A stretch of DNA of 64,000 nucleotides from positions 662,660 through 726,659 of the forward strand of contig NZ_KZ826481.1 in NCBI RefSeq assembly GCF_003205515.1. Reading direction: 5' to 3'. The position numbers and the translations under genes are program-made. The DNA comes from Litorivita pollutaquae (GTDB lineage: Bacteria > Pseudomonadota > Alphaproteobacteria > Rhodobacterales > Rhodobacteraceae). The notes below the pieces were generated by a model. The model was not told the origin of the DNA, made no database searches, and saw nothing but the letters and a program-made list of their open reading frames with translations. Positions 29,593 to 39,449 of the stretch are shown piece by piece; position 1 is the stretch's first letter; each line of letters begins with the position of its first letter.

Positions 29593-30210
29593 TCAATTGC
29601 TCCTGCGCGGGCCAGAGAGGGCTTTGAGCCGTCCGGCAATATCGTCTTTGTCGTGACCAGCCCCGGCCGCATCCGGCGGCACGGCGCCAGAGGGGGCCAA
29701 AGCATCGGCACGGCTGATCTGGGAAAAGCTACGCACCTCGCCGCCGTGAGTTCGGGCAAAGGCGCGAGCATCGTCTTGAATGGCAAAGGGCACGAATTCC
29801 GCCGCCTCCATACCGCCCGAGGCATCGCTGCCGATCACGTAATAGGCCTGCTCTGCGGGCACCCATGCCCCCGGCGCGGACCACGTCGCGGTGCCGCTCA
29901 TATCTTGCACATAGCTGGCGCGCACCGCATGGCTTTGCTCGGGCATATGCAGGTAAGCGATCGCATCTTTGACCTGCGCAAAAAATAACGGCGCAGACAG
30001 GCCATCGAGATGGATTTGCCCTTTGGGCCCAATATGATCAAGCAAGGTCATCTGGCAATAATATCCTGCCGCATCGGCAGTCAGCTCAACCGGCGCGGGG
30101 GCGACGCCGCCTGGTTCCTCACGGCACCCTGCAAGCGCCATGAGGGCACAAAGGACTACGGTCAGATTGCGCCGGCAGCGCCGCGGCAAGGGAGGTTTCA
30201 TGCGCCCCAT
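29593..30210 (-). CDS. nosL: NosL, copper-binding lipoprotein for NosZ maturation
   Basis: A lipoprotein signal ends in LAGC with the modified cysteine at residue 29. The mature part has YYCQMTLLDHIGPKGQIHLDG with a C-x-M motif used to bind Cu(I), and the end is rich in Gly, Asp and Lys. NosL delivers copper to NosZ together with NosDFY. The ATG at 30210 overlaps the nosY stop as TGATG; a second ATG three codons later has an upstream GGGG. Length 205 residues. Confidence 0.92.
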   Translation of the reverse strand: MGRMKPPLPRRCRRNLTVVLCALMALAGCREEPGGVAPAPVELTADAAGYYCQMTLLDHIGPKGQIHLDGLSAPLFFAQVKDAIAYLHMPEQSHAVRASYVQDMSGTATWSAPGAWVPAEQAYYVIGSDASGGMEAAEFVPFAIQDDARAFARTHGGEVRSFSQISRADALAPSGAVPPDAAGAGHDKDDIAGRLKALSGPRRSN

Positions 30211-31040
30211 CAAGGTTGCACCCGCCCGAACGCCGCGCGGGCCAAAAGCGCCGCCAAGGCGGGCCAAACCAACAGCGATGCAAGCGGTTTCCAGAGCGCG
30301 ATCGCGCTCGCCGCGCCGGCCAGTCCCGCCGCCGCTCCGACCGCCTCGGAGGCGGCAAGGTTGAAGATGCGGAAAGCATCTGCGGGGTTTAAAACCAACA
30401 ACCAGGGAAAGGCAGATGCGGTGAAACGGCCGCCATTGTCCGCCACCACGGCGGCCAAAAGCCCCAAATCATAAAGAACGATCGCCACCAGCCATAGACC
30501 AATGGCCATCCCCGCCGCCCCCGAAGGCCGCCGCGCAAGGCAGGACATCATATGGCCCAGAGAGACGAAAACCGCGCCCAGCAAGACCGAGGTCCAGACC
30601 AGCCGCCAAAGCGCGCCAAGCCCCGCCACAGCCGCAACACCATCCCCGACAAAGCCGACCACAGCCGCAACGCCATAGCCCAACGACACCGCCAGCGCCA
30701 AAACAGCGACCTGCGCGCCCAGCTTGCCGAGCAACAACTCACCCCGGCCAAGCGGATAGGTCAGATGCAGCGGCAAGGTACCGCGTTCGACCTCGCCCGC
30801 GATCGCATCGAAAGAAATCAACAGCGCAATCAGCGGCACCAGATAGACCGCCAAAGACGTGAGGCTCGCCACGGTCACCGACAAGCGATCCGCTGCCATG
30901 GCGCCCGAAGGTGCCGCCCCCGCCAGTGACAGAACCAAGGCAAAGAGGATCATCATCGCTGCGGCAATCCCGACCCAGCGATTGCGCAGGGCGATCAGGA
31001 ATTCGAGCCGCGCAGTTGAAAATATCCGGCGTAGCATCAT
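30210..31040 (-). CDS. nosY: NosY, ABC transporter permease for copper-site assembly
   Basis: Six hydrophobic segments are spread over 276 residues, with the cytoplasmic stretch SFDAIAGEVERGTLPLHLTYPLGRGELLLGK typical of ABC-2 type NosY permeases. NosY with the ATPase NosF and periplasmic NosD forms the NosDFY complex that helps load the CuZ site of NosZ. It overlaps nosF by four bases (ATGA) and nosL by one. Confidence 0.93.
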   Translation of the reverse strand: MMLRRIFSTARLEFLIALRNRWVGIAAAMMILFALVLSLAGAAPSGAMAADRLSVTVASLTSLAVYLVPLIALLISFDAIAGEVERGTLPLHLTYPLGRGELLLGKLGAQVAVLALAVSLGYGVAAVVGFVGDGVAAVAGLGALWRLVWTSVLLGAVFVSLGHMMSCLARRPSGAAGMAIGLWLVAIVLYDLGLLAAVVADNGGRFTASAFPWLLVLNPADAFRIFNLAASEAVGAAAGLAGAASAIALWKPLASLLVWPALAALLARAAFGRVQP

Positions 31041-31939
31041 GCGGCCCTCCGGCTGATATGGGCATAAATGTCATCAAGACTGGGCGGATGGATGTCGAAA
31101 TCCGCGACTTGATCCGCTGCGCCGCGAATGCGGTCCATCACGGCGAATTTCTCCACCTGCGGGCAATTCAACGTCAGGTGATCGCCGCCAGCATCGACAC
31201 GCCGCACCCCTTCAGGGAAAGCCGCCACCAAGGCCTGCGCCTGACCGGCGGCGGCACGCAAATGCACCGTCATCGGAAGATCCGCCGCAGCGCGCAGCGC
31301 GGCCAAAGAGCCGTCGGCAACCAATTTGCCTTGCGACAAAATCGCGATGCGGTCGGTGCGCGCCTCAACCTCGGTGAGCGCATGCGACGACAGCAACACC
31401 GCCGTACCAGAGGCGGCCAGATCGGCAAGCAGCGCATAAAATTCGCGGCGCGACACCGGATCGAGACCCGAGGTCGGCTCGTCCAGAACCATCAATTTGG
31501 GAGCACCGATCAAAGCCTGTGCCAAACCCACCCTTTGCCGCATGCCTTTGGAGTAGGTGCCAATGCGGCGACGCGCAGCCTCTTTTAAACCGACCTTTGC
31601 CAAAAGCGCACCCGCCCCGCGCGGATCAAGCCCGCGCAACCGCAGGAAATGTGCGATTTGCTCGGTGCCGGTGAGGGCCGGATGAAAGGCGGCATTTTCA
31701 GGCAGATATGCAATTTGCGCCCGTGCGCCTGCCGATCCGGGGCCGTGACCGGCAATGGACACGCTGCCGGCATCTGCTTGGATCAAACCAAGCACCAGCT
31801 TCATCAGGGTCGATTTTCCCGCACCATTATGACCCAAAAGCGCCACGGTCTCGCCCGCCGCGACAGTCAGATCGACGGCGTCCAACACCGTGTGCCCATC
31901 GTAACATTTAGTCAGCTGTGAGAGGGTCAGTAAGCGCAT
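31037..31939 (-). CDS. nosF: NosF, ABC transporter ATP-binding protein
   Basis: Walker A GHNGAGKST at residues 36-44, signature YSKGMRQR near 134, Walker B LMVLDEPTSGLDP and the switch histidine in LSSHALTEVE mark a standard ABC ATPase of 300 residues with a C-terminal regulatory extension. It energises NosDFY. Its start lies inside the nosD C-terminal codons (32-base overlap), suggesting coupled translation. Confidence 0.95.
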   Translation of the reverse strand: MRLLTLSQLTKCYDGHTVLDAVDLTVAAGETVALLGHNGAGKSTLMKLVLGLIQADAGSVSIAGHGPGSAGARAQIAYLPENAAFHPALTGTEQIAHFLRLRGLDPRGAGALLAKVGLKEAARRRIGTYSKGMRQRVGLAQALIGAPKLMVLDEPTSGLDPVSRREFYALLADLAASGTAVLLSSHALTEVEARTDRIAILSQGKLVADGSLAALRAAADLPMTVHLRAAAGQAQALVAAFPEGVRRVDAGGDHLTLNCPQVEKFAVMDRIRGAADQVADFDIHPPSLDDIYAHISRRAA

Positions 31940-33272
31940 CGCTATTGTCCTGGTGAAGTGAATCTGATGGGCCTGAATTTGGACCCCGCGACCATGCCGG
32001 GGCGGCCTGTGCCAACAGCAGAAAGTTTTGCGGCACCTCGTGGGCGGGCGGGGTTACCAACGGGTGGCTGTCCACCACCCCGCCGGTCAATGTCGCGGGG
32101 AATTGCGCCTGTGACCAACGGACCAATTGCACCGCAGGCGCGCCCAACAATAATTTCGCCGCCGGTTGCGACCACAAGATATGATCCATCACATCATTGG
32201 GCCGATAGCGGCTATCGGCACGGGCATCGCCGTTGAGATCAAAGGCCGGGTGATCGGACCAATAATTGCCGGTGCCATCATAGCTCCATTCGACATCGCG
32301 GGTGCCAACGTATTTGACCTGTGTGCGGTTGCCGATAAAGGCATTGCCGGTGATGGTATTGCGTTCCGATCCGGCGGTGAAATGCACACCGATGGCGCAT
32401 CCGTCGAACCGGTTATTGGCCAAAAGGTTTTGGTGGGCGTTATACACAAAGGCACATTTTTCTGCCCCGCCGGTGACCAAATTGCCAAACACATCGGATT
32501 TGTTGGTGTAGTTCAGCATCACGCCATAATCGCGGTCATTGATCGACAGGTTATCGCGCGCCACCAGACGGTCGGAATACATCATCGCAAACCCGAGGTG
32601 ATTGCCGATCGAGACATTGCCCGACACTTCGCTGTCGTTGGTGTACATGTAATGCACGGCAAAGCGCAGGTCCCGCATCAGGTTGCCGCGATAGATATTG
32701 TCGCGCGAGACATTGGAAAAAATTCCGTCACGGCCATAGCGGATCTCGTTGTTTTCAACCACCGCACCGGGGGCGTTCCATACGTAAATCCCGTTGCCGC
32801 GGGCATTCATCCGCGTCAATTGCAGCCCCTCGATCCGGTTCTCGGCCACCCGCGCATCGCGGGCCCCGTGAATGTCGATCCCGACCAGATTGCCGCGCAA
32901 ATCATTGCTAACCACCTGCGCACGGCGGGCGCTTTTGGTCAGCGTGACACCGGCTTCAATCGGATCATGTCGGCGACCCGATCCGATGATCATCACATTG
33001 CGCAGGGACACATCAGGGGCATCGATGGTGACAACCGACCCCTGCCCGCCGCCGTCGATCACCGCGCCGGTTGCGCCGGTTAAGACCAACGGTTTGTCAA
33101 TATACACCGGGCCGGCGTGCCGCCCCGCTGCAAGATATATCGTGTCGCCCGCCTTGGCGCGGGCAATGGCATCGGCCAAGTCTGCGCCCCCTGCGGCCAC
33201 GTTGATCCGTTCGGCCACCGCAGGGACGGCCGTCAAGATTATCATGGCAACAAGGGTGCGCAGCAGGCTCAT
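31908..33272 (-). CDS. nosD: NosD, periplasmic right-handed beta-helix copper assembly protein
   Basis: A signal peptide (to TAVPAVAE) precedes a CASH-type right-handed beta-helix with many repeating N-x-I/G-N turns (VVENNEIRYGRDGIFSNVS, NNRFDGCAIGVHFT). NosD exchanges copper between NosL and NosZ as part of NosDFY. The frame opens at 33350, but the ATG at 33272 overlaps the nosZ stop as TGATG and starts the signal peptide, giving 454 residues. The C-terminus runs 32 bases into nosF. Confidence 0.94.
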   Translation of the reverse strand: MSLLRTLVAMIILTAVPAVAERINVAAGGADLADAIARAKAGDTIYLAAGRHAGPVYIDKPLVLTGATGAVIDGGGQGSVVTIDAPDVSLRNVMIIGSGRRHDPIEAGVTLTKSARRAQVVSNDLRGNLVGIDIHGARDARVAENRIEGLQLTRMNARGNGIYVWNAPGAVVENNEIRYGRDGIFSNVSRDNIYRGNLMRDLRFAVHYMYTNDSEVSGNVSIGNHLGFAMMYSDRLVARDNLSINDRDYGVMLNYTNKSDVFGNLVTGGAEKCAFVYNAHQNLLANNRFDGCAIGVHFTAGSERNTITGNAFIGNRTQVKYVGTRDVEWSYDGTGNYWSDHPAFDLNGDARADSRYRPNDVMDHILWSQPAAKLLLGAPAVQLVRWSQAQFPATLTGGVVDSHPLVTPPAHEVPQNFLLLAQAAPAWSRGPNSGPSDSLHQDNSDALTDPLTAD

Positions 33273-35209
33273 CAGGCTTTGGGCTCCACCAACATACGGC
33301 CGCGCATTTCCATGTGCAGCGCGTGGCAGAACCATTGGCAATAATACCAATAGACGCCGGGTTTCGCCGCGACAAAGGTGATAGAGGCGGTGGCTTGCGG
33401 GCCGACTTCCATCGCTGCGCCGTGGTTGCCCATGGTGAACCCGTGGGTCAGGTCATCAATGTCATCCAGATTGGTGACAATAACCGTGACCTCGTCGCCC
33501 TGTTGCACGGTGAAGCTTTCAAGCGAGAACTGCGGCGCTTGGCTGGTCATATAGACACGGACCTTGTTGCCGTCGCGGATCACGCTGTCCTGCCAATCGT
33601 CGAGATCGATCCCGTCGGCTTCGGCCTGTTTGCGGGTTTCGGCCCACATCGGGTCTTGGCGATCCCATACCGACACGGGGTTCACCACCGAATGATGGAC
33701 AATGATGCTGTCGTGCGGTTCGGCGAAGGTCGGGCTATCGTGAACCAGTTCCAGATCGGTGCCATTCATCGCGAAAAGCTGCTCGTTCTCGGGTTTGAGC
33801 GGGCCGACGTTGAGATACCGGTCTTTGGAAAATTTGTTCATCGAAATGAACCATTTGCCATCCGCATCAAGCGTCTCACCCATCGAGGTGGAGTTGTGTC
33901 CCGGTTGGTAATGCACGTCCGCTTTGGACCGGATCGGATCGACGTCCGCGCCGCCATAGGCTTTGATCGCGTCTTCGATATTCCATACGACGACCTGACT
34001 GTCGAGGAACAGCGTGGTGATCGCGTTGCCCTTACCGTCAAAGGCGGTGTGGAGCGGCCCAAGTCCCAATTCGGGTTCGGCAACGATGACCGAACGCGGG
34101 TCAACATCGCTTTCGAACAGGGAATCCAGTTTGGTCACATCAATGACCGACACCGTGGGGGACAATTTGCCGGCAATGCAAAGGTGTTTGCGATCCGGTG
34201 CCATGTTACACCCGTGCGGTGAATTCGGGATCGGCACGTAGCGGGTGTAGTTTTTGTTCTGCCCCTTGCGCCCGTCAATCACCTTCACACCATTGAGTTC
34301 AATGAAATCCCCCGCCGCGATACCGGCTTCGATTTCCTTGAGGTTGAAGATCACGACATGGTCCATTTCGGCTTCCATCATCTCGGCAAGGTTCATCCCC
34401 ATTTCCGAGTTGTAGGAGGTCGAGAAGGCATATTTGCCGTCATAATCGCAATCGGTGTTGTCGAGGTTGCCCGAGACCATCACCTGCCATGCGACTTGCA
34501 TTTTGTCGGCATCGACGGCGGTGTAGAAGTTCACATATTTGCTTGGATCATCTAAAACCGATCCGTCATTGACCATCGGTGTTTCATCCTCGCCATTGGC
34601 AAACACATAATTGGTGCGCGGCCATTTTTGCGGGCGCAGACCGTGAATCGCCTTTGCGTTCGGGATCTCGAGGATGCTGTCACATTTCATCACATCACAG
34701 CGCACACGTGCCACGCGGGTGTTGGCCTTGTCGTTCATGAACAAAAAGCGGCCATCGTATTTGCCCTCGGTAAAGGACATGTGGACGTGGTGCAAATCGC
34801 CTTGGTCATGGATTTCCTTGCCGTTGGCGGCAAGCAATTCCTTGGTGGCGGGCAACATGCCGTCTTTGTGGATCTTGATGCTTTCGTTGGTTTGGCCCCA
34901 TCCGGTGGCCGAGCACCGGTTGAACACCGGGATCCGCATGAATTCGCGCATCGAGGGCACCCCGAGAATACGCACTTCGCCGGTTTGGCCCGAGGACCAG
35001 AACCCGTAATATTCATCCAACTCGCCCGGCCCGGGGATCGCATGGGCGCCGCTGGCCGCATTGGCTTTGCCGGCGGTGCCCGCCGCAGCAACGGCCGCCG
35101 TGCCGCCCAAAAGCCCGAGCCGTCCGCCCGCACCGCCCAAAAGCGCCGCACCGGTGGCCGTGGCCCCCATAAATCCGCGCCGACTGATTGTGTTGTTACT
35201 GTCAGACAT
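33272..35209 (-). CDS. nosZ: Nitrous oxide reductase, clade I
   Basis: NosZ reduces N2O to N2 in the periplasm. A Tat signal (SRRGFMG, residues 9-15) shows the clade I form. A seven-bladed propeller carries the CuZ histidines, including DLHHVHM at 138-144; the C-terminal cupredoxin carries CuA with C624, W626, C628, H632 and M635 in [21 protein letters not shown] precedes the ATG. It is preceded by nosR by about 16 bases and followed by nosD. All copper ligands inspected are present, so the enzyme should be active. Confidence 0.97.
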   Translation of the reverse strand: MSDSNNTISRRGFMGATATGAALLGGAGGRLGLLGGTAAVAAAGTAGKANAASGAHAIPGPGELDEYYGFWSSGQTGEVRILGVPSMREFMRIPVFNRCSATGWGQTNESIKIHKDGMLPATKELLAANGKEIHDQGDLHHVHMSFTEGKYDGRFLFMNDKANTRVARVRCDVMKCDSILEIPNAKAIHGLRPQKWPRTNYVFANGEDETPMVNDGSVLDDPSKYVNFYTAVDADKMQVAWQVMVSGNLDNTDCDYDGKYAFSTSYNSEMGMNLAEMMEAEMDHVVIFNLKEIEAGIAAGDFIELNGVKVIDGRKGQNKNYTRYVPIPNSPHGCNMAPDRKHLCIAGKLSPTVSVIDVTKLDSLFESDVDPRSVIVAEPELGLGPLHTAFDGKGNAITTLFLDSQVVVWNIEDAIKAYGGADVDPIRSKADVHYQPGHNSTSMGETLDADGKWFISMNKFSKDRYLNVGPLKPENEQLFAMNGTDLELVHDSPTFAEPHDSIIVHHSVVNPVSVWDRQDPMWAETRKQAEADGIDLDDWQDSVIRDGNKVRVYMTSQAPQFSLESFTVQQGDEVTVIVTNLDDIDDLTHGFTMGNHGAAMEVGPQATASITFVAAKPGVYWYYCQWFCHALHMEMRGRMLVEPKA

Positions 35210-35224
35210 GATGTGTCCTCTCTT

Positions 35225-37525
35225 TCAGGTTTTCCGAATATTCGGATGGTTTTCGAGCCCCTTGAGATCGCGGTTGGACAGATCCGGCGCGCTCACGGCG
35301 GCACGGCGCTTGTCCTTGCGGATCACGACGGGGCACTTCGAATGGGATTGGTAGAGCACCTGACAATGCATACAGTTCAGGCACTCGTTGGGATTGATTT
35401 CCCCTGTTGGGTGAATGGCCTGCACCATGCATTCATTGGCACAGGTCTGGCAGGGGCTGCCGCATTCCTTGTAGCGTTTGAGCCAATCAAACATCCGCAG
35501 CCGCGCCGGGATCGCCAAAGCCGCGCCAAGCGGGCAAAGGTAACGGCAATAGAACCGTTCAACAAAAAGCCCCGCGATGAGCAACGCCGCAGCATAGGCG
35601 ACAAACGGCCAGGCGCGGATGAATTTGAGGATGATCGCGGTTTTGAAAGGCTCCACTTCGGCCAGGTGTTCGGCCTGTTCGATGGAATAGAGCGAGACGC
35701 CGAACAGTCCGAGAAAGATCATATATTTGACCGCCCAGAGCCGTTCATGCAGCCCCCACGGCAGGGTCCATTGCGGGATGCCGATGCGGCGCGCCACACG
35801 GTTGGTCAATTCTTGCAATGCACCAAACGGGCAGAGCCATCCGCAATAGGCACCGCGCCCCCAGAACAGCAGCGCCGCCGCCACAGAGAACCACAAAATG
35901 AACGTCAGCGGATCAAGCAAGAATGCCTGCCAGCTAAAGCCCGACATCAGCGCACCAAACAAGGCCAACAGGTTCACCACCGACAATTGCGCATTGGCAT
36001 ACCACCCCAAAAACACCAGTGTCAGCAGCAAGAACCCGACCCGGAACACCCGCGTGGCCTTTTCAGAGCGGGTAAGGACCTGTTGGAAGAAGAACGCAGC
36101 GGTAAGCACAAAGAGCATCGCCCCAAGCGCAATGACTTGCAGCTGTTTTTCTTGCCAGATGCGGCGCCATAAAGCGTTCTGCGCCGCGACCTCGGATTGG
36201 TCCGCCGCACGCGGCGCGGCAGCGGCAGACGCCGCTACTTCGGTCAGGTAGGCCTGTGGCAGTTGGTAGGCCAGATCAAAGGTGGTGAAGACTTTTTCAA
36301 TCGCCGCCACTTCGCGCTGCACCAAAAGCTGCAAGCGGAAAGGTTTGGCCGGATCAAATCCCACATCGGCGGGGATTTTGAACAGGTCGCGTTCGGTATA
36401 TTCAGGCGCGCCTGCGGCTTCGATCAACCCCATGCGGTGATGCCCCCGGTCGCGGAACCGGACCGAAATATCGTCCTGGATCAACACGATCCGGTCAAAA
36501 ATCCCGCCGCGCACGTAACCGGATCCCTTAAAGGAATACAGCCCGCGCCCCACCACCATGATCGCGTGTTCGCCCGGTTCCATCCACTCCTGCAGGTTTT
36601 GGTTTTCCGCCGCTCCGAGCAAGCTTTCACCAACGGAAGGCACGCTGACCAAAGCCACCTGCATGTCGATGAATGTGGTTTCCGGTGGACGTTTGATCGC
36701 GCGTTTTTGCGCACGCGGGTCGTCCATTTCGGCAAAGGCCGCGTTGATTTGCCCCACGTCCAAAGACAGGCGGCGCAGGGTGCCGTCCCCTTCCATCGTT
36801 GCCCAATCGGCGGGGGCGGTGGCGGCGGGATTGATCTCATAACGCGGCCCTGTGGCAACATCGGCGCGCAGCCCGCCCAATCCCAACGCCCGCGCCACTT
36901 TGAGCCCGGCGCGGATGATGCTGTCGTCGATCACCATCACGGTGACGGTGGCACCGGAGATAATATTAAGCTCATGCGAGGCGCCGCCAGATGCGGCCTC
37001 TTGCACCAGATCCAGCCCCTTATAAGCTGCAACCATTGCTTTGATTTTGCTATCGGGAATGCCAATCAAAACAATCGGTTCGGAGTGTTTGACCAGATCA
37101 ACACCCAACACTCGCGCGTCCTGATCAACCGCAACCATCGTATGAATGGGCTTGCCGGAATATCCGGTTGTGCCGACAAAATCCGAGGTGACAAAAACAT
37201 ACCCGATCTCTTCCCCGCCGCGCAAAAGCGGCGCAACCGGCAAATCGGCGCGCAATGGACCATAGGCCTCTGCCCCCTCAACCAGATCGGCGGGAGAGAC
37301 TTTGGCCAGATAGGTGGCGAGAACGGGGGGGGTGTTTGCCGCAGTTTGGGCTGTGGCGCTCTGCGCAGAGACGGTGATCAACGCCAGACCGGCAACAAAA
37401 CTGATCAACGCCCAGAAAATAGCGCGGCTGGTAAAGACCTCATATAAATGCGCGCGGCATGTGCGGCGCAGGGCACGCAGTTCGCGCGCAATGAGGGCTG
37501 TGGTGGAGAGGGACACGTGCATCAT
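35225..37525 (-). CDS. nosR: NosR, membrane flavo-iron-sulfur protein required for N2O reduction
   Basis: An N-terminal membrane helix precedes a periplasmic FMN-binding domain with the flavinylation motif SGAT (NIISGATVTVMVID). Further helices and a polyferredoxin-like C-terminus follow, with CGWLCPFGALQE, CRYLCPLGAAL, and two cysteine clusters, CGSPCQTCANEC and CLNCMHC. NosR passes electrons to NosZ and is flavinylated by NosX. The frame opens at 37702, but the ATG at 37525 overlaps nosC as ATGA (766 residues). It lies just upstream of nosZ. Confidence 0.95.
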   Translation of the reverse strand: MMHVSLSTTALIARELRALRRTCRAHLYEVFTSRAIFWALISFVAGLALITVSAQSATAQTAANTPPVLATYLAKVSPADLVEGAEAYGPLRADLPVAPLLRGGEEIGYVFVTSDFVGTTGYSGKPIHTMVAVDQDARVLGVDLVKHSEPIVLIGIPDSKIKAMVAAYKGLDLVQEAASGGASHELNIISGATVTVMVIDDSIIRAGLKVARALGLGGLRADVATGPRYEINPAATAPADWATMEGDGTLRRLSLDVGQINAAFAEMDDPRAQKRAIKRPPETTFIDMQVALVSVPSVGESLLGAAENQNLQEWMEPGEHAIMVVGRGLYSFKGSGYVRGGIFDRIVLIQDDISVRFRDRGHHRMGLIEAAGAPEYTERDLFKIPADVGFDPAKPFRLQLLVQREVAAIEKVFTTFDLAYQLPQAYLTEVAASAAAAPRAADQSEVAAQNALWRRIWQEKQLQVIALGAMLFVLTAAFFFQQVLTRSEKATRVFRVGFLLLTLVFLGWYANAQLSVVNLLALFGALMSGFSWQAFLLDPLTFILWFSVAAALLFWGRGAYCGWLCPFGALQELTNRVARRIGIPQWTLPWGLHERLWAVKYMIFLGLFGVSLYSIEQAEHLAEVEPFKTAIILKFIRAWPFVAYAAALLIAGLFVERFYCRYLCPLGAALAIPARLRMFDWLKRYKECGSPCQTCANECMVQAIHPTGEINPNECLNCMHCQVLYQSHSKCPVVIRKDKRRAAVSAPDLSNRDLKGLENHPNIRKT

Positions 37526-37911
37526 AGAATCGTTTCTGTTGGCTGCACCACTGGGGGTGCGCGGGCATGCGCCAAGCGCAGGTTTTGAGCGATATAAAGC
37601 TGCTCTGGTGCGCAGGCTGCCTCCGCGCTGCGCCAGACAGGTGAGGTCAAGGCGACCCGACCAACCGGCACCGCGAAAGCAATCAACTGGCAATCCGCAC
37701 AATGGTCACACCCCAGGTCGCGGGGAGACACGGGCTGGCCCTGCACATTGATGGTGATGCTTTGCGGCCCGTCGGTCCCACAGATCACTATGTCGGTGGT
37801 GCCGGTTTGGGCCAGAGCATGAGACAGGCGCACAATCGATCCTGCATAGGCCGAGGCGCTCATGCTCATGGCCAGAATCAGGCACAGGATTGGTGTGATC
37901 AAAGGTCTCAT
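37522..37911 (-). CDS. nosC: NosC, small exported protein with a CxxCxxC motif
   Basis: A signal peptide (MRPLITPILCLILAMSMSASAYAG) is followed by about 105 residues that contain CDHCADC, the CxxCxxC motif known from Paracoccus NosC. Its function is unknown; it may bind metal or heme-related ligands. The start is either the ATG at 37923 or that at 37911; the later one is chosen because an Nnr box lies so close that transcription from -41.5 would begin near 37913. It is the first gene of nosCRZDFYLX and overlaps nosR by four bases. Confidence 0.8.
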   Translation of the reverse strand: MRPLITPILCLILAMSMSASAYAGSIVRLSHALAQTGTTDIVICGTDGPQSITINVQGQPVSPRDLGCDHCADCQLIAFAVPVGRVALTSPVWRSAEAACAPEQLYIAQNLRLAHARAPPVVQPTETIL

Positions 37912-37947
37912 GCCCGAAGCCATAGCGCCGCCGGATATCTGCGGTCC

Positions 37948-37961
37948 TTGACACCGATCAA
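37948..37961 (-). promoter_or_regulatory. Nnr/FNR-type box upstream of nosC (TTGACACCGATCAA)
   Basis: TTGAC-N4-ATCAA matches FNR/NNR sites. Its centre is only about 43 bases from the ATG at 37911, so a -41.5 activator geometry puts the transcript start almost at the start codon. It is the only strong site upstream of the nos operon. Confidence 0.72.
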
Positions 37962-38154
37962 TTCAATTTTCGGAATGTAACATTTCGGGCGACTTAGGGG
38001 TAGACGCCTCGCCCCCCGACTTTCGGGCGTTGCGGTGTTGGGTTTGTAGGTGACGGCGCTGTCCGGCCTGTCACGCACCGCGACAAGCCGGTTTTATGCC
38101 GCGCGACAAACGCCCTGCAAAGCGCCACACTTCAAGGCGCAAGCGTGTCCGAGG

Positions 38155-39060
38155 TCAATTAAAAACAACCGGCAAAGTGAAACTATAGCTGGATTTGGGC
38201 AGCCCTTTTGGGGCACGCGGCAGGCGGCCCGCGCGCTTCACCGCACCGACTGCGGCCTGATCCAGCGCACTGTGCCCAGATGAGCGCGCCACGGACACGC
38301 GGCTGAGCGCACCGCTGGACTGCACGGTCAGGCGCAACACCACCCGCCCACGCAACCGCCCCGGCGGGGAGCGTTTGGCGCGGTCAATACGGGCGCGTAT
38401 CCGGCTGCCCCAAACCGAAATCATACGGGCTTCCTGCCCCTGACTCAAAGTGGCAGAGGACTGCTTGCCGCCCTGCCCCGCCTGAGCGCCGCCGCCCGCA
38501 CCGGCGGCTTTTTGCGCCGCGCGCCCCGCTGATGCGCCTTGCGCCTTTGGGGCGGGGGCGGCTTTCGGGTTCGGTTTATTTTTGGCCAGCGGTTTGGCCC
38601 GCTCCTGTTTCGGCTTCGGTGTGACCGCAAGCGATTTTGGCCGCTGCACCGGACGCTTTGAGGTTGTCACCGCCGAGGCATTGACATCCTCGGGCGGCGG
38701 CGCGGACAGGGTATCGACTTGCGGCGCTTCCGGCACGACCGGAGCCGAGGGCAACGCAATCATATCCGGACGTGGCAGGATCGGCGCGCCTTCGATCATT
38801 GCAGGTGGGGGATCCGGCGGCGCGGCGGCATCCGGCCGGGCGATTTCAGGCGGCGCGATCTCTTGCGCTGTTTCGGGCGGACGCTCCCATGCCTCGACCA
38901 TGGTTTCGATCTGTGGCGGGGCGGCCACCAATGTGATGACCGCCTCCCCCCCGGACCCGGCAGAATTTTCCCCCTCAGGGCGCGAGAAGGACAACGCGAA
39001 TGCCAGATGAAGCAGCAACGCGAAGACCGTAAATCCGGCAATCTCCAGCACACGGATCAT
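38155..39060 (-). CDS. tonB: TonB-like energy transducer
   Basis: A single N-terminal membrane helix (FTVFALLLHLAFALSF) is followed by a long proline/alanine/lysine linker and a C-terminal TonB domain with GRVVLRLTVQSSGALSRVSVARSSGHSALDQAAVGAVKRAG and a final SFTLPVVFN. It transmits proton-motive energy from ExbBD to outer-membrane receptors. The frame opens at 39510, but the ATG at 39060 overlaps the second exbD as ATGA, giving 301 residues. It is the last gene of an exbB-exbD-exbD-tonB unit. Confidence 0.9.
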   Translation of the reverse strand: MIRVLEIAGFTVFALLLHLAFALSFSRPEGENSAGSGGEAVITLVAAPPQIETMVEAWERPPETAQEIAPPEIARPDAAAPPDPPPAMIEGAPILPRPDMIALPSAPVVPEAPQVDTLSAPPPEDVNASAVTTSKRPVQRPKSLAVTPKPKQERAKPLAKNKPNPKAAPAPKAQGASAGRAAQKAAGAGGGAQAGQGGKQSSATLSQGQEARMISVWGSRIRARIDRAKRSPPGRLRGRVVLRLTVQSSGALSRVSVARSSGHSALDQAAVGAVKRAGRLPRAPKGLPKSSYSFTLPVVFN

Positions 39061-39449
39061 GATCCCTCTACAACCAAGTCGACCGAGGCCAGCCCTGCTT
39101 CGGCCAGTGTTTTGAGCAATCGTGCCACCGTCGCGGCCGGCGTTTGTTTGTCGGCGCGCAATTGCGGGGCTGGGCCGCCCTGCTGCTGCGCCGCGATGAA
39201 AGCTTTGATCGCAGCAGCTCCGCGCGTCTCCGCAAAGGCCATCTCGCCCTCTGCAGAAAGCAAGAGCGCGGGGACGGGGTCGGCGGGGCTGTCTTGGGCG
39301 GCAGCCGGTGGCGCGATCTCGAAGGGGTCCGGCCGCGCGATCTGCGAGGTCATCAGGAAAAAAATCAGCAGCAAAAACACCACGTTGATCATCGGCACGA
39401 TGGATTCGGGACGTTGCTTGCGCTGCGCAGGACGGAAATCGAGGCTCAT
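39057..39449 (-). CDS. ExbD/TolR family protein (second copy)
   Basis: One N-terminal helix preceded by VPMINVVFLLLIFFLMTS, carrying Asn where most family members have the proton-translocating Asp, is followed by a periplasmic domain. The residue in this position is of interest: the sister gene has PMIDVVFLLLVFF with the Asp. The protein is 130 residues. It overlaps both its neighbours by four bases. The two ExbD copies may form a mixed complex with ExbB. Confidence 0.85.
   Translation of the reverse strand: MSLDFRPAQRKQRPESIVPMINVVFLLLIFFLMTSQIARPDPFEIAPPAAAQDSPADPVPALLLSAEGEMAFAETRGAAAIKAFIAAQQQGGPAPQLRADKQTPAATVARLLKTLAEAGLASVDLVVEGS

Noticed and set aside
34628-36172. Plus-strand 514-codon frame opposite nosZ and nosR
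   Set aside because: Antisense to well-conserved nos genes and with His/Gln/Arg-rich composition typical of shadows.
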